Assembly: GCA_016713585.1 (NCBI GenBank)
Contig: JADJOV010000023.1
Coordinates: 186,001-250,000, forward strand
Length of the DNA stretch: 64,000 bases
Origin: Bdellovibrionales bacterium
Lineage (GTDB): Bacteria > Bdellovibrionota > Bdellovibrionia > Bdellovibrionales > Bdellovibrionaceae
Direction: 5' to 3'
The notes under the pieces are model-generated. The model had not been told where the DNA came from, searched no databases, and saw only the letters and a list, made by a program, of their open reading frames with translations. Of this stretch, positions 8,529 through 18,543 are shown piece after piece. The position numbers were made by a program, and so were the translations under genes. The first letter of the stretch is position 1, and each line of letters opens with the position of its first letter.

Positions 8529-8954
8529 TTACTTTGCAAGCTCAGACCTAAATGAAATCAAACGCTCTCTGATTTCATTCTTTGCGCATCGGAATGCGCT
8601 TTTCTTTTCCGAATCAGGAGCGGACGCAGGATCTTGAATAGGCCAATGGAGTCGTTTTGCCCTTGAGGGCAACATTGGGCAAACCTCTTCCGCACAAAGT
8701 GTGATGACATAGTCCAGATTTGCAAGAAAAGCTGAAGACAGTTGGTCTATCGATTTCGACTGGTTTTTTGCAATATCGATTCCATCTTCTTTGAGAATCT
8801 CAATAGCCCAAGGCTGCACCTTGCCTGAAGGTTCGGAGCCCGCACTTTCAACAACAGCACTCCGACCGAAAATGGCTTTCGCCAGACCCTCAGCCAATTG
8901 GCTTCTTGCAGAGTTCGCAACACATAGAAAGAGAATGTGGGTTGACTTAGACAT
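8529..8954 (-). CDS. arsC: Arsenate reductase, thioredoxin-coupled (low-molecular-weight phosphatase fold)
   Basis: The product reduces arsenate to arsenite in the cytoplasm, using a cysteine relay regenerated by thioredoxin. The sequence shows the phosphatase loop FLCVANSARSQLAEG (CX5R, residues 10-16), the two relay cysteines in TLCAEEVCP (about 82 and 87) and the HWPIQDPA segment with the general-acid aspartate. Length 141 is normal. A strong AAAGGAG site precedes the ATG. No ArsR, ArsB or Acr3 gene is adjacent, so efflux must be encoded elsewhere. Confidence 0.85.
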   Translation of the reverse strand: MSKSTHILFLCVANSARSQLAEGLAKAIFGRSAVVESAGSEPSGKVQPWAIEILKEDGIDIAKNQSKSIDQLSSAFLANLDYVITLCAEEVCPMLPSRAKRLHWPIQDPASAPDSEKKSAFRCAKNEIRERLISFRSELAK

Positions 8955-9022
8955 TTTGAGGCTCCTTTAAATATTTTCTTTTAACCCAGACCGAAAGCGG
9001 CACCCTCATGAATTCTGGGTGG

Positions 9023-9898
9023 TCAAAGTTGATCCCACAGCTTATTGAGCCATCCAAGAGCTGTGGGATCTTTTGTAATCACTCGAACTGTTTGATGGCA
9101 AGAATATGGACATCCCGATATTTTAAGCGGAATGAGCCCGGCACCTTCAATAAAATAGTCAGGCAAATAGCCAAGCGCCAATCCGCCTCGAATTAGATTT
9201 TCCATCAACTTTAAACCACAGACTTTATATTTAATCTTTCTGGCAAACTTATCATCTCTCCAGCCGTCGATACTGGAGGCCTTCGCTATTTTCCCCAGGA
9301 TCGCCGAGTCCGGTGAAACGAATGGATGCTTCAATATTTCCTCTATGGGAATAGTCTGCTTCGCGCCGTATTTCTTGAGTAGCGGGTGTTCCTTTGAAGC
9401 GCAGGTATTGAATTCAACTTTCGCTAAAACTTTTGCCACAACATCCGATGGCGGTTCCAACGTAATCAAAGCAAGGTGAGCCTCGCCATCCATAACCTGT
9501 TCAATAGCCTTTTGCTCTCCTCGGATTAGAAATTGTGTCCGAGCCTGCGGATAATACCGACCAATGGTGCGCAAAAGTTCAATACCATACGAAGTCTGCA
9601 AAATTTCTTCGCTTGAGATATAAATATTCAGGCTTCCTGCCTCTTTGCCCATTAACTCCAGCCGAACATCCTCTTCCAGCTGAAGGATCTGGGCCGCCTT
9701 CTTCTTGAGGAGCACACCTTCTGGGGTTAAACGAATACCACGTCCAGCCTTAAAAAAAAGAGGAGTTTGTAACTCCACTTCCAAACGACTGATCGCCTTA
9801 CTCAAAGAGCCTGCCGAGGCATTAATTTGCTGGGCAGCGCGATTGACGTTTTCAATCTGGGCTACGGCTAAAAAGTACTTTAACTCGAATATTTCCAT
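9023..9898 (-). CDS. LysR-family transcriptional regulator
   Basis: A full-length 291-residue LysR regulator. The N-terminal winged helix is plain (LKYFLAVAQIENVNRAAQQINASAGSLSKAISRLE), followed by a periplasmic-binding-like effector domain. It is divergent from an old-yellow-enzyme gene that begins 75 bp away, the classic arrangement for a LysR protein controlling its neighbour. AT-rich palindromes lie in the shared intergenic space. The effector is unknown; an electrophile is plausible given the target. Confidence 0.85.
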   Translation of the reverse strand: MEIFELKYFLAVAQIENVNRAAQQINASAGSLSKAISRLEVELQTPLFFKAGRGIRLTPEGVLLKKKAAQILQLEEDVRLELMGKEAGSLNIYISSEEILQTSYGIELLRTIGRYYPQARTQFLIRGEQKAIEQVMDGEAHLALITLEPPSDVVAKVLAKVEFNTCASKEHPLLKKYGAKQTIPIEEILKHPFVSPDSAILGKIAKASSIDGWRDDKFARKIKYKVCGLKLMENLIRGGLALGYLPDYFIEGAGLIPLKISGCPYSCHQTVRVITKDPTALGWLNKLWDQL

Positions 9899-9903
9899 AA
9901 TCG

Positions 9904-9951
9904 AAATATATATTTAATAATCGTTTCTTTTTCAAGATAAAAACTATAGTT
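9904..9951. promoter_or_regulatory. Divergent LysR/flavin oxidoreductase control region
   Basis: Between the LysR start (9898) and the oxidoreductase start (9974) are two perfect palindromes, AAATATATATTT (9904-9915) and AACTATAGTT (9942-9951). LysR regulators bind interrupted T-N11-A-type dyads in exactly this position. These are candidate binding sites and promoter elements, inferred from symmetry and context only. Confidence 0.4.
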
Positions 9952-9973
9952 ATAAGAATGCAGCGAGGTATCT

Positions 9974-10992
9974 ATGTTTATCAACCGCCATACGCCCTAT
10001 AGATTTAAGAACGGCCTTATAATGAAAAACCGAGTCATCGTGCCGCCCATGGCGTCGCAGACAGCTGATGAGGGTGGTTTTGTTACCACTCGAACCCTTG
10101 AACACTATAGACGTCTCGGTCGTTCAAATGCGGGTCTTGTTTTCGTTGAATACAGTTACATACATCAAACCGGCAAGGGTGAAGCACACCAGCTTGGCGC
10201 CGATTCCGACGCCCATATCCCCGGACTCAAACAAATCGCTTCAGTTATTCACCAGTCATCGGCGATCGCTGGTCTTCAGCTGGTTCACGTTGGCGGGAAA
10301 GCGTCCACTGATTTGACGAGATCGCCACTCATGGGGCCCAGCGCGATTGCCGTTCCTGTCAAAGGACAGGAGCCAGAAACACCACGGCCGATGACTGAGG
10401 ACCAAATCCAAAGCTGGATCGAGTGGTTCGTGAAAGCTGCAGGCCGGGCTGTCTCGGCGGACTTTGATTTCGTTGAGCTGCATTCAGCTCATGGCTATGG
10501 TCTTAATCAATGGCTTTCACCGCTCACGAACAAAAGGACAGACCCATTCGGTGGATCCATCGAAGGGCGAAGTCGCTTACTCTTGCGAATAGCGGCAGAA
10601 ATCAGGGCTACCTATCCAAGTATTTTGCTATCGGTTCGACTGCCAGCCCAAGACCATCTTGACGGCGGCTTAACTGTCGATGAGATGGCCTGGGTCGTTC
10701 TCAACTTGAATCCATTGGCGTGGATCTAATTGACGTCTCCTCTGGCATCGGCGGCTGGCGAAGGCCCGAAGGAAAATCCGGCCAAGGCTATCTTGTCGCA
10801 GATGCGGCCCACCTAAAGGCTCACACTTCTGTTCCAGTCATGGGCGTTGGCGGAATTGAAACAGGAGAATTCATTGATGAGATTCTGAATAGCGCACAAG
10901 TAGATTTCGCAGCCGTGGGACGAGCAATTCTTCAAGATCCTGAAAGTTGGAGCCGGAAAAATCTAGAAACTGATGGCCTTGAGTGTCCCTGA
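9974..10992 (+). pseudogene. NADH:flavin oxidoreductase, old yellow enzyme family (YqjM-like), one frameshift
   Basis: An FMN barrel enzyme that reduces activated C=C bonds with NAD(P)H. Visible features are RVIVPPMASQTADEGG at the N-terminus, HVGGKAS, ELHSAHGYGLNQWLSPLTNKRTDPFGGS (substrate-binding His pair) and the C-terminal phosphate-binding VGGIETGEF…VGRAILQDP. The frame breaks at about 10705-10710 (main frame stops at 10727-10729). Inserting one base in AACTT gives …ESIGVDLIDVSSGIGG…, restoring a roughly 339-residue protein. The 12 bp before the ATG contain only AGCGAGG. Likely regulated by the divergent LysR protein. Confidence 0.75.
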
Positions 10993-11002
10993 GGGGCCCA
11001 CT

Positions 11003-12022
11003 CTAGGCGACTCCGCGCTGTAGAAGTGCTGCAAAGTGCTGCACCCAAGATGGGTGATCGTTTAAACACTCAATATATTTAAATTCCTCTCCGCCATGAC
11101 TCAGAAAGGTCTTCCGACCTTCAATATTAAGTTCCTCAAGAGTTTCAAGACCATCGACGACAAAAGCTGGCGCACAAACTGCGAGGCGCTTCACCCCCCG
11201 CTGCGCTAACTCAATCAGCGTCTTATCCGTATAAGGCTCAATCCATTTCACAGGACCTAAGCGAGACTGAAAGGAAACTGTCCACTCATTCGAGTTCAAA
11301 TCTAAAGCCTGAGCCAACCGCTTCGCTGTGTTGAGACACTGCGCCTTGTAACATTTGAGCCCGTTGGCACCAGAGGGCGAGGCTAGCATACGATCACAAC
11401 ATTTCTCTTGGGTGCAACCCGGAACTTTCTTGATTTGTCTGATTGGAAGACCATGAAAACTAAACAGCCAATGATCCACGGTCCCCAGGGTGGGGCTCAG
11501 TATTTCTTGCCAACTCTTAATAAAATCACTTTGATCGTAAAACTCTGGCATCACCTGAACCGATCCCTCAAAAGCCATTTCCTTGAGAACCTGTTCAGCT
11601 TTCCCCACACTTGATCCTGTGGTTGCCTGAGCAAACTGGGGATAGAGCGGCACAAGAAGAATCTTTGAAATACCTTGGGCCTTCATTTCTTCCAGGGAGT
11701 CTCGAATTGAGGGGGTTCCATAACGCATTCCAATTTTGACAACAAAACCCTCTCCTAGAGCTTTTTGCAGTGCTAAACAAAATCTTTTTGAGTACACCAT
11801 TAAAGGGGATCCCTCGGGAGTCCAAACCGCCTGATATTTTAAGGCGGATGCCGGCGCACGACGGGGCACAATCCAAAGCCTGAAGACAAACTCTCGAATA
11901 AAAGCCGGAGCATTGATCACATCCTTATCTGTCAAAAACTCAGAAAGGTACTTCTGCACAGACGCCACGTCAGAGCCCGAGGGAGTGCCAATATTCATCA
12001 GAAGAACGCCAATTTTACTCAT
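11003..12022 (-). CDS. hemH: Ferrochelatase
   Basis: Inserts Fe2+ into protoporphyrin IX, the last step of haem synthesis. The 339-residue product has GVLLMNIGTPSGSDVASVQKYL at the start, the catalytic-histidine motif FSFHGLP (about residue 190) and the acidic metal-path motif FVVDGLETLEE (about 290). An extra cysteine-rich stretch (PGCTQEKCCDRM…LKCYKAQC) lies after the histidine motif, a region where some bacterial ferrochelatases are variable. Whether it binds a metal cluster is unknown. ATG overlaps the hemG stop by 4 bases; last gene of the haem operon. Confidence 0.9.
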   Translation of the reverse strand: MSKIGVLLMNIGTPSGSDVASVQKYLSEFLTDKDVINAPAFIREFVFRLWIVPRRAPASALKYQAVWTPEGSPLMVYSKRFCLALQKALGEGFVVKIGMRYGTPSIRDSLEEMKAQGISKILLVPLYPQFAQATTGSSVGKAEQVLKEMAFEGSVQVMPEFYDQSDFIKSWQEILSPTLGTVDHWLFSFHGLPIRQIKKVPGCTQEKCCDRMLASPSGANGLKCYKAQCLNTAKRLAQALDLNSNEWTVSFQSRLGPVKWIEPYTDKTLIELAQRGVKRLAVCAPAFVVDGLETLEELNIEGRKTFLSHGGEEFKYIECLNDHPSWVQHFAALLQRGVA

Positions 12023-13319
12023 TTATCAATTCCACGTGTAAGGGTTCCATACTCGACCAACAGCTTCTCTGCGAGCTCTGCATTTTGCTCCAAGATTTTG
12101 CTCAAACCCAAGCGCCCTAAGAAATTTCCAGTCAAGAAAACATCTTTCGGCAGGGGTTTTTGATCCTGCAAAAATTTTTCATGAGCCACGGTGTAGTGGG
12201 TCAGGCCCTGAGGCCAACGAATCACTTTAAACGAACTGACTTCATCACGGACGCCTAACGCTCGCGCTCGATCCTCCAAAATTAACTCCAATATTCTAGA
12301 ATCGGCTAAATCACTCATCTCAGGGGAACGCGCACCACCCAAAATCCAGGACTCGTTATAGAGGTCACCGCGATTTTCGAAAATCTGGGAATTGGCAAGA
12401 ACACCAAGTGAATTAAATTTTTCACTTTCTGGAAACAGAATTCCAAAACCGTCCACTTTCTTCTGCGGACTTCGAAAGCCGACAGTCAGCCGCACCAAAT
12501 TGAGCATCGGGACCCGACCCCACCCCAAATCATCGCCATAAGACGCGGCCAGTAGCGATCCAAGCTCAGGAGGCGGGACCGCCAAGACCTTGGGCCCATC
12601 TAACTCTTTCAAGTCATGAACCTCTTGGACTTTCAGCAAAACGCCCCGGCCCTCGAGAGTCCGCCGCAGCTTTTGAATAAATTCGCCCATTCCATTTCGC
12701 GGAGCGACACTTCCTTTGAGGGACTTTGTTTTTTGCGCGCTTGCACTCTGTCGGCAGCGCTTTTTCTTTTTTCAAATAAATATCCAAAGAGCAAACTCGC
12801 CGAGAGCTCGCGAACATCTCCAGCATAAATCCCTTGGAGCGCTGGCGAGATCAAGTAATCATACATTTCCTGATTAAGCACCCGCAGGGCCCAGGCTTGC
12901 ACGGTTTCCATAGGTTTCGGGGCTAATCGCCCACGATCCAAAATCAGCACCGGTAGAATTCTGAAAAGAATTCGAAAAGTTGAGCTCAAAGAAAGAGGCC
13001 ACCTTCGCGGCATCCCTCGAAAAATAAATCGTCGCTTAGCAATGGTTTGTGTTGCTATCAACTCACAGTTAATCGCCTGAGCTAAGTCACCCAGACGCTC
13101 AGACATTAGAAAAGCATTGGCCGCAGTTTCGACCTGCATCTCTGGCAGAAATTGAGTCTGTATCAATCCGCCCCAAGACTTCTTTTCTAAAACTTCGACC
13201 TGGAAACCCTTCTGCTGCAACTCAAATGCCAGGGTCAGTCCTGAAAAGCCGCCACCAACGATAGTTACTTTCGTTTTCCCTAACTCAACACTCGTATCAA
13301 CACTCGTATTGACACTCAT
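12019..13319 (-). pseudogene. hemG: Protoporphyrinogen oxidase (FAD-dependent), one frameshift
   Basis: Oxidises protoporphyrinogen IX to protoporphyrin IX. The N-terminal half (13319 to about 12730) has the dinucleotide-binding VTIVGGGFSGLTLAFELQ and LISPALQGIYAGD. The C-terminal half (to 12019) continues …APRNGMGEFIQKL and has the end segment VFLTGNFLGRLGL. The frames join if one base is added in the AAAAAACAAAG tract (plus-strand T run 12729-12734), giving about 430 residues, normal for this FAD-type enzyme. The first codons contain a 12-bp tandem repeat (Ser-Val-x-Thr). ATG overlaps the hemN stop; its stop overlaps hemH. Confidence 0.8.
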
Positions 13320-13321
13320 AT
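13286..13321. repeat. 12-bp tandem repeat at the start of hemG
   Basis: CAACACTCGTAT occurs twice in perfect tandem (13286-13309), followed by a third degenerate unit (13310-13321). In the gene it encodes Ser-Val-Asn/Asp-Thr repeats immediately after the initiator methionine, before the FAD-binding strand. Repeat-number change here would keep the frame. Confidence 0.7.
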
Positions 13322-14554
13322 AGATTGACTAAATATTTTTGTCTGAGGTTGAGTCTTGCGTAGGTGCTCATCAAAAAACACGCAGGCATTACGCAAAAAA
13401 GGTCGCCCGCCTTCCGTCACTTGGAGCTCATCCTTATTGACTCTCACAAGCCCATCCTCGATCATTTCAGACAGAAATTCCTTCGCGTCCTCAATCTGAT
13501 CTGCCTCAAGGCGCACATGATATTCAGTCATAAACTTCAAAATCTGCCGCCGACGCTTCTGATCCAACTCGGTCAAAACATGGCCTCGCAGGGTGGGAAT
13601 TTGACCTTCCGTCACACGAGTCTCGTAAGTCGCGAGAATTTTTTCATTTTGATGAAAACTCATTGGTGTTTCTGAAATACTACTCACGCCGAGTCCCAGC
13701 AGCACATCTGTCCTTACATCCGTGTAGCCCATAAAGTTTCGATGTAATTTTCGACTATTGAGAGCCTTGACGAGTCCGTCCTGTGGCAAAGCAAAGTGAT
13801 CCATTCCCACTTCCAGATAGCCGGCAGTCAAAAGCATCTCCCGCGCCAATTCATAGAGTCTTCGCTTTTCATTCGCCTTTGGCAAGTCCTCATCCTTAAA
13901 TAATTTTTGTGCTGGTTTAATCCAGGGCACGAGAGCTAGGCTATATAACGCAATTCGATCCGGCCGCAGCTGAATCGTCATTTCAGCCGTTTTTCGAAAA
14001 GACTCTTCCGTTTGCTTTGCAAGACCGTAGATCAGATCAAAATTCACAGATTCATAGCCAATCTCGCGGGCCCAATTGGTCATTCGCTCTGTGACCTCGT
14101 AGGGCTGAGTTCGATTAACCAGTCGTTGCACCTCAGGACTGAAATCCTGCACACCCAGACTAATTCGATTGATTCCATTTCTATACAATACTTCCAATTG
14201 CTCTCGGGTCGTGCGCCGTGGATCAACCTCAATGCTCCCCTCAAAATGATCAGGATCCAACACCATATGAGCTCTTAGCCCTTGAAGAAGTTCTTCAAGG
14301 TGCTCGGCTGACAAAAATGTCGGCGTTCCTCCACCCAGATGAATTTGACGACAGGGTTTCGTCTGAAACTCTGGAACCTTGGACCAATACAATTCAAATT
14401 CCTTCAGCAAAAGATCCACATAGGGCTTTTCTTTACGATGATTTTTCGTGATCGTATTATTGCAGCCACAGAAGGTGCATAAAGACTCGCAATAGGGTAT
14501 ATGCAAATACATTCCCCAGGAGGCTGACGTCGCCTGGAGTGTCTCTTTTAACAT
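13316..14554 (-). CDS. hemN: Oxygen-independent coproporphyrinogen III oxidase, N-terminus replaced
   Basis: A radical-SAM enzyme converting coproporphyrinogen III to protoporphyrinogen IX without oxygen. It has LHIPYCESLCTFCGCN (the CxxxCxxC cluster plus the fourth cysteine of HemN), HLGGGTPTFL and GLAKQTEESF. Intact HemN proteins start about 40 residues further upstream with a conserved PRYTSYPT segment; that segment is absent. Immediately before LKETLQATSASWG the DNA instead encodes the end of HemE in another frame (open to 14596). A deletion seems to have joined hemE and hemN, so activity is doubtful. The stop overlaps hemG. Confidence 0.8.
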   Translation of the reverse strand: MLKETLQATSASWGMYLHIPYCESLCTFCGCNNTITKNHRKEKPYVDLLLKEFELYWSKVPEFQTKPCRQIHLGGGTPTFLSAEHLEELLQGLRAHMVLDPDHFEGSIEVDPRRTTREQLEVLYRNGINRISLGVQDFSPEVQRLVNRTQPYEVTERMTNWAREIGYESVNFDLIYGLAKQTEESFRKTAEMTIQLRPDRIALYSLALVPWIKPAQKLFKDEDLPKANEKRRLYELAREMLLTAGYLEVGMDHFALPQDGLVKALNSRKLHRNFMGYTDVRTDVLLGLGVSSISETPMSFHQNEKILATYETRVTEGQIPTLRGHVLTELDQKRRRQILKFMTEYHVRLEADQIEDAKEFLSEMIEDGLVRVNKDELQVTEGGRPFLRNACVFFDEHLRKTQPQTKIFSQSI

Positions 14555-15566
14555 GACTTTCTGGGGTTTTCGGCAAAACACCATGCCCAAGGCCACAGAC
14601 CCAACCAGCCCTCTGCTGTGGCGTCAACTCTTGCCAAGTCTGTAGATAAGCCTGGGTATATTTCTTGAGTGAAGGTAGGTCTGCATGAAGCAAGGCTTGA
14701 TCAAAATTTCCCTGCACAAAACCAGAATGAGGTTCCAGGACCTTCGAGCGCATCAATGCGGGCAAATTCCAGCGATGATCAAAACCAAGCCCAACCCACG
14801 GCAGCTCAAGAAGACCTGTTGTGAGAAAAGACTCTTGAGTGCCTTTTGAATAGTAACCGAGTTTCCCCGGAAAGGTATTGGCCAACTCTGTCAATCCAGG
14901 CAAAACAAATTCATTGTAATTTGCGGGCGAGAGTTCCCCGGCTGCGGTATCAAAAATCATCACAACCTCGGCCCCGCCTTCAAGTTGCCGGCGAATCGTC
15001 CATTTGAGTAGAGTCAACATTTCAGCATTAAACGAAGGAACTAAGGGCAAAAGCGCTTTGGTTTTGGTCAGTGACCCGGCATGACTGCCCTCGCAGGCAT
15101 AAACAAACAAAGTCCAAAGTCCACCGACAAATCCAATCAGGCTTTTCGAACTTCGGCAGACGTGCGCGAGTCATACGCATCGCCTCGCCCTGAAAATTGA
15201 GCTGTTCTTTGACCTCACTTGCAGGCTTCAATCTTTGAAAGGTCTCAGGATCTAAATGAAAACCCAGCTTAGGCCCCTGGTCCGTATACTGAAGACCAAA
15301 ACCTAAGGCTTCGCGGGGAAACAAAATATCCGAAAACAAAATAGCCACGTCAAAATCAAAATCCTGAATGGGTCCCCAGGCGACCTCAGCCGCGAGCTCT
15401 GGAACTTGCATAGCTCTTCAAAACTGTGCTTGGCTCGTAAATTTTGGTAGTGGCTATGGTACCGACCCGCCTGTCGCATAAACCAAATCGGAGGCACCGC
15501 CTGAGGAATTTGCTGGAGTGCAAATTGAAACTTTGTGTTGCCCACTTGACTGTTAATTTCTGCCAT
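14457..15566 (-). pseudogene. hemE: Uroporphyrinogen decarboxylase, two frameshifts and a fused 3' end
   Basis: Decarboxylates the four acetates of uroporphyrinogen III. The pieces are PPIWFMRQAGRYHSHYQ…FEELCK (frame 1), VPELAAEVAWGPIQDFDFDVAILFSDIL (frame 2) and LIGFVGGLWTLFVYACEG…GLGHGVLPKTPESHV (frame 3). The shifts lie at about 15410 (one A missing in TGCAA[A]GTT) and about 15135 (one A extra in GAAAAG). All substrate-site blocks are present. After ESHV (about 14540) the expected last 15-20 residues are lost and the frame reads into hemN. ATG 15566 lies after the response-regulator gene in the same transcript. Confidence 0.8.
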
Positions 15567-15605
15567 ATTCTTTCCTATTCATTATTATTTTTTCCAAACA
15601 TCATT

Positions 15606-16300
15606 TTATTTGTTTTCATAGATCCATTGATATCCCACGCCTCTCACAGATCTGATCAGTTGATCCTTTTCATCGCCGAGAATTTTCTTTAACCGGACGA
15701 TCGTATTGTCCACGGTCCGGTGATTGAGTTCTTTATCAGGACCCCAGACCTCATCTCAAATTTGATCCCGAGAAACGGCCTCTGGAGCCTTTTTAACCCA
15801 GCGTTGAAGACCTCTTAAATCCTTGAGGGCCGGATACTCAATCTCACCGGTATTCTTCTTCATCTTCATTTCATCAAAAAAACCTGACACTCAGGCAATT
15901 GCAGACTGTCAGAAACTGGAAAAGCCTGCAGGACATGTTGTACACGCATCAACAGCTCTTTTAAATGAAATGGCTTTGGGATATATTCCCGGGCCCCCAG
16001 CTCAAAACCTTTCAAGCGGCTCTCCGCATCGCTTTGAGCCGTCAAAAAAATAATTGGCGTTTGCCGGGTCATTTGACCCGTCATCTGGCCGGTCATCTGC
16101 CCAAACTGCTCCGCGATTTGAAAACCAGAACCATCAGGGAGCCCTACATCCAAAATAAGCAAATCAAACTTATTTACATTCAAAGCCTCTAAGGCCTCAC
16201 GTTGTCCCTGACTCCATGTCACCAAAAACTCTTTCGAAAGTCGCTCTTTCAGGGTATTTCCCAGGGACAAATCATCTTCAACCAGCAAGATTTTTCTCAT
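15606..16300 (-). pseudogene. OmpR-type response regulator, one frameshift and one nonsense codon
   Basis: The receiver domain (MRKILLVEDDLSLGNTL, phospho-acceptor in LLILDVGLPDGSG, TAQSD, conserved Lys in PKPFHLKE) is open to 15866. The winged-helix output domain follows in another frame: adding one base to the A run 15876-15882 restores …VFFDEMKMKKNTGEIEYPAL…. It then has a TGA at 15756-15758 where RDQIWDEVWG-type proteins have Trp, and continues NHRTVDNTIVRLKKILG…VRGVGYQWIYENK to the TAA at 15606. Receiver residues about 68-80 are a tetrapeptide repeat. It presumably controlled haem genes together with the adjacent kinase. Confidence 0.75.
16058..16101. repeat. 12-bp tandem repeat inside the receiver domain
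   Basis: Four degenerate 12-base units encode Gly-Gln-Met-Thr three times and then Arg-Gln-Thr-Pro, inserted before the PIIFLTAQ strand of the response regulator, where related receivers have a shorter loop. The expansion is in frame and would lengthen the loop without breaking the gene. Confidence 0.65.
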
Positions 16301-17190
16301 ACAATCACCGGTTTTTGGCTTGAGGTCTGGATGTGAGCCAGGGTTCCTGGGATGATAATATGAACCACAAAACCCTGAGCAGGAACACTTTCAAACAAGA
16401 GCTCCCCTTTCTGTAGACCCAAGAGGCTTTTACATAGATAGAGTCCAATGCCATTCCCCACATTTTCTTGAGAGGGTAGCGCACTCTGCCCCAGGCGGGC
16501 CGAATCTCCAGAAAATCCTCGCCCATTATCTTTCACTGTTATACGTAGTTTCCCGCTCCCAGGTCGTCCCTCTTCTTTGGAGCTGATTGTGACTTTGGTG
16601 GCGCCCCCATGAATGACCGCGTTCTGTATCAAATTTCGAAATAAACTCCGAAGTGCTCGGCGATCCCCACGAATGAGGGCTTCCACACTCAAGGGAAATT
16701 TCAAGCTGTTCCCAATTCGGGCGGAGACTTTCGATAAATTGCGAGAGCGGCAACCGCTCTTCAAACAACAGACGCTGAGAGCCCTGGGACAAAATCAAAG
16801 AATTTTCTAGTTGTAAATCCAATTGATCTATATCGCGAGCCAACATCTCGAGAGTACTATTTTTTGCAAACAAATTATCCTCTCGCAAAACATCGGCCTG
16901 CAAACGCAGACGAGCAATCGAAGTCTTAAGATCGTGGGAAAGGTTAGAAAAAACATTTTCAATTGTTTCTGACGGGCAAAATCTTTCAGCAATAAGAAAA
17001 TTAAGAATCCACCGCCGGTGAGAATTGCAAACAAAAAATCCACCCTCCCACATCAACATTCTGTATTTGGCCTGATTGAAACCACACTCTGAAGCTCGGA
17101 AATGCCCAAGCTCCACCACCAGATCACCATCGTTGAGGTAAACAGAAGCCAGGCGGCCGCGACCCAAATTCGCAAGGCTGGGGATTTCAA
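16297..17190 (-). pseudogene. Membrane sensor histidine kinase, several frameshifts
   Basis: Pieces in different frames reconstruct a small two-transmembrane kinase. A TTG at 17190 overlaps the hemL stop and opens TM1 (IWVAAAWLLFTSTMVIWWW). RMLMWEG and then VDFLFAILTGGGFLIFLLL form TM2. ENVFSNLSHDLKTSIARLRLQ is the H box. RNLIQNAVIHGG, VKDNGRGFSGD and GNGIGLYLCKSLLG are the N, G1 and G2 ATP-binding boxes. At least four one-base shifts are needed (near 17070, 17045, 16950 and 16700). The stop overlaps the regulator's ATG, so the two form a pair inside the haem operon. The stimulus is unknown. Confidence 0.7.
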
Positions 17191-18543
17191 GGGTCAGCTC
17201 TCACCTCTGGCCACACTTCCCCTAAGGTTTCAATTGTTTCACTTAAATCTGCCTCCGAGTGAGCCATTGATAAGAATCCAACTTCGTAGGCATTAGGGGC
17301 TAAATACACTCCGGCCTCGAGAGCTTTTAAAAAGAGCTTGCGAAAACCCTCTGCTTGCTGGGCAGGAATTTGATCAATACGTCGAATCGGTGTTGCTGCC
17401 TTTTTCATGAATCCAGAACAAAGACCCATAATGATCGACCTGAAGATTAGCTCCGACGCCATCCAGTTTAGTTTGCAATTTATCTGCGAACTTCTGTCCC
17501 CGCTCACTCAGCACTTTCCACCCATTCAAGCGGATCATCTTTTTGAGAGTCACAAGGCCCGCCCTCATCCCGACAGGATTGGCACTCAATGTCCCAGCCT
17601 GATAGACCGGGCCAAGGGGTGCCACTAAATCCATAATATCTGCCCGTCCTCCGTAGCACCCAACCGGAAAGCCTCCACCGATGACTTTACCATAGGTGAC
17701 GAGATCAGGTCGTACTCGCAAAATCTCTGCCATCCCGCCTGCAGCCACGCGAAATCCAGAAATGACCTCATCAAACATCACTAAGGCCCCGTGGGCCTTC
17801 GCCAATTTAATAATTTTATGCACAAATTCGGGCCGCTGAATCAAAAGTCCATAATTGGCAGGCAAAGGCTCAAGAACAACCACCGCAATCTCAGAGCCTC
17901 GCTCTGAAAAAACTTTTTCAAGGGCCTGGTCATCATCCAAGGGAATCACTAAGGTTTCGTGAGCCACATTTTCAGAAACCCCTGCACTGCTGGAAGAGGT
18001 TTTACCAGCCAGGCCGCTTCCCGATTTCACTAACAAACTGTCAACATGCCCGTGATAACAACCATCAAATTTCAAAACTTTTTGCCGACCGGTCGCCGCC
18101 CTGGCCACCCGCAGAGCACTCATCACGGCCTCGGTTCCAGAGGACACAAAGCGAAGCTTCTCAACGAATGGAACGATTTGGTGAATACATTCAGCGAGCT
18201 CGAGCGAATAGGGCTCGCAGGCACCAAAACTCCAAGCTGTATCGATCATTTGGTGAACGGCTTCGGACACCTCGGGATCACGATGTCCCAAAATCAAAGG
18301 ACCAAAACTCATGCAGTAGTCCAGATAGGATTTGCCTTCGACCGAAAGCAGTCGTGCCCCTTGAGCACTTTGAAAAAAAACAGGGCTTCGCCCCAGGCCC
18401 TTGAAGGATCGAACGGGTGAGTGCACACCCCCAGGGGTCAATTTCTTTGCAACTTCAAAGAGATGTTCTGAAGTCATAAAACCTGGTGCTTCGGCCTGGT
18501 CGAATTTCGTTGAATGGGGTGATTTAGTTGAATTTGTGCTCAA
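17187..18543 (-). pseudogene. hemL: Glutamate-1-semialdehyde 2,1-aminomutase, one frameshift
   Basis: A PLP enzyme forming 5-aminolevulinate from glutamate-1-semialdehyde. Visible features are LTPGGVHSPVRSFKG, SSGTEAVMSALRVARA, FDGCYHGHVDSLLVKSGSG, VMFDEVISGFR (PLP-binding Asp) and LVTYGKVIGGGFPVG (Schiff-base Lys). The main frame ends at 17374. Removing one A from the five-A run (plus-strand T run 17401-17405) gives …HEKAATPIRRIDQIPAQQ… through the usual C-terminus to 17187. The corrected length of about 450 is slightly above normal because of an N-terminal extension. ATG 18543 overlaps the hemC end by 20 bases. Confidence 0.85.

Noticed and set aside
16828..17043. Separate small membrane protein
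   Set aside because: Its hydrophobic segment is the second membrane helix of the frameshifted kinase, not a gene of its own.
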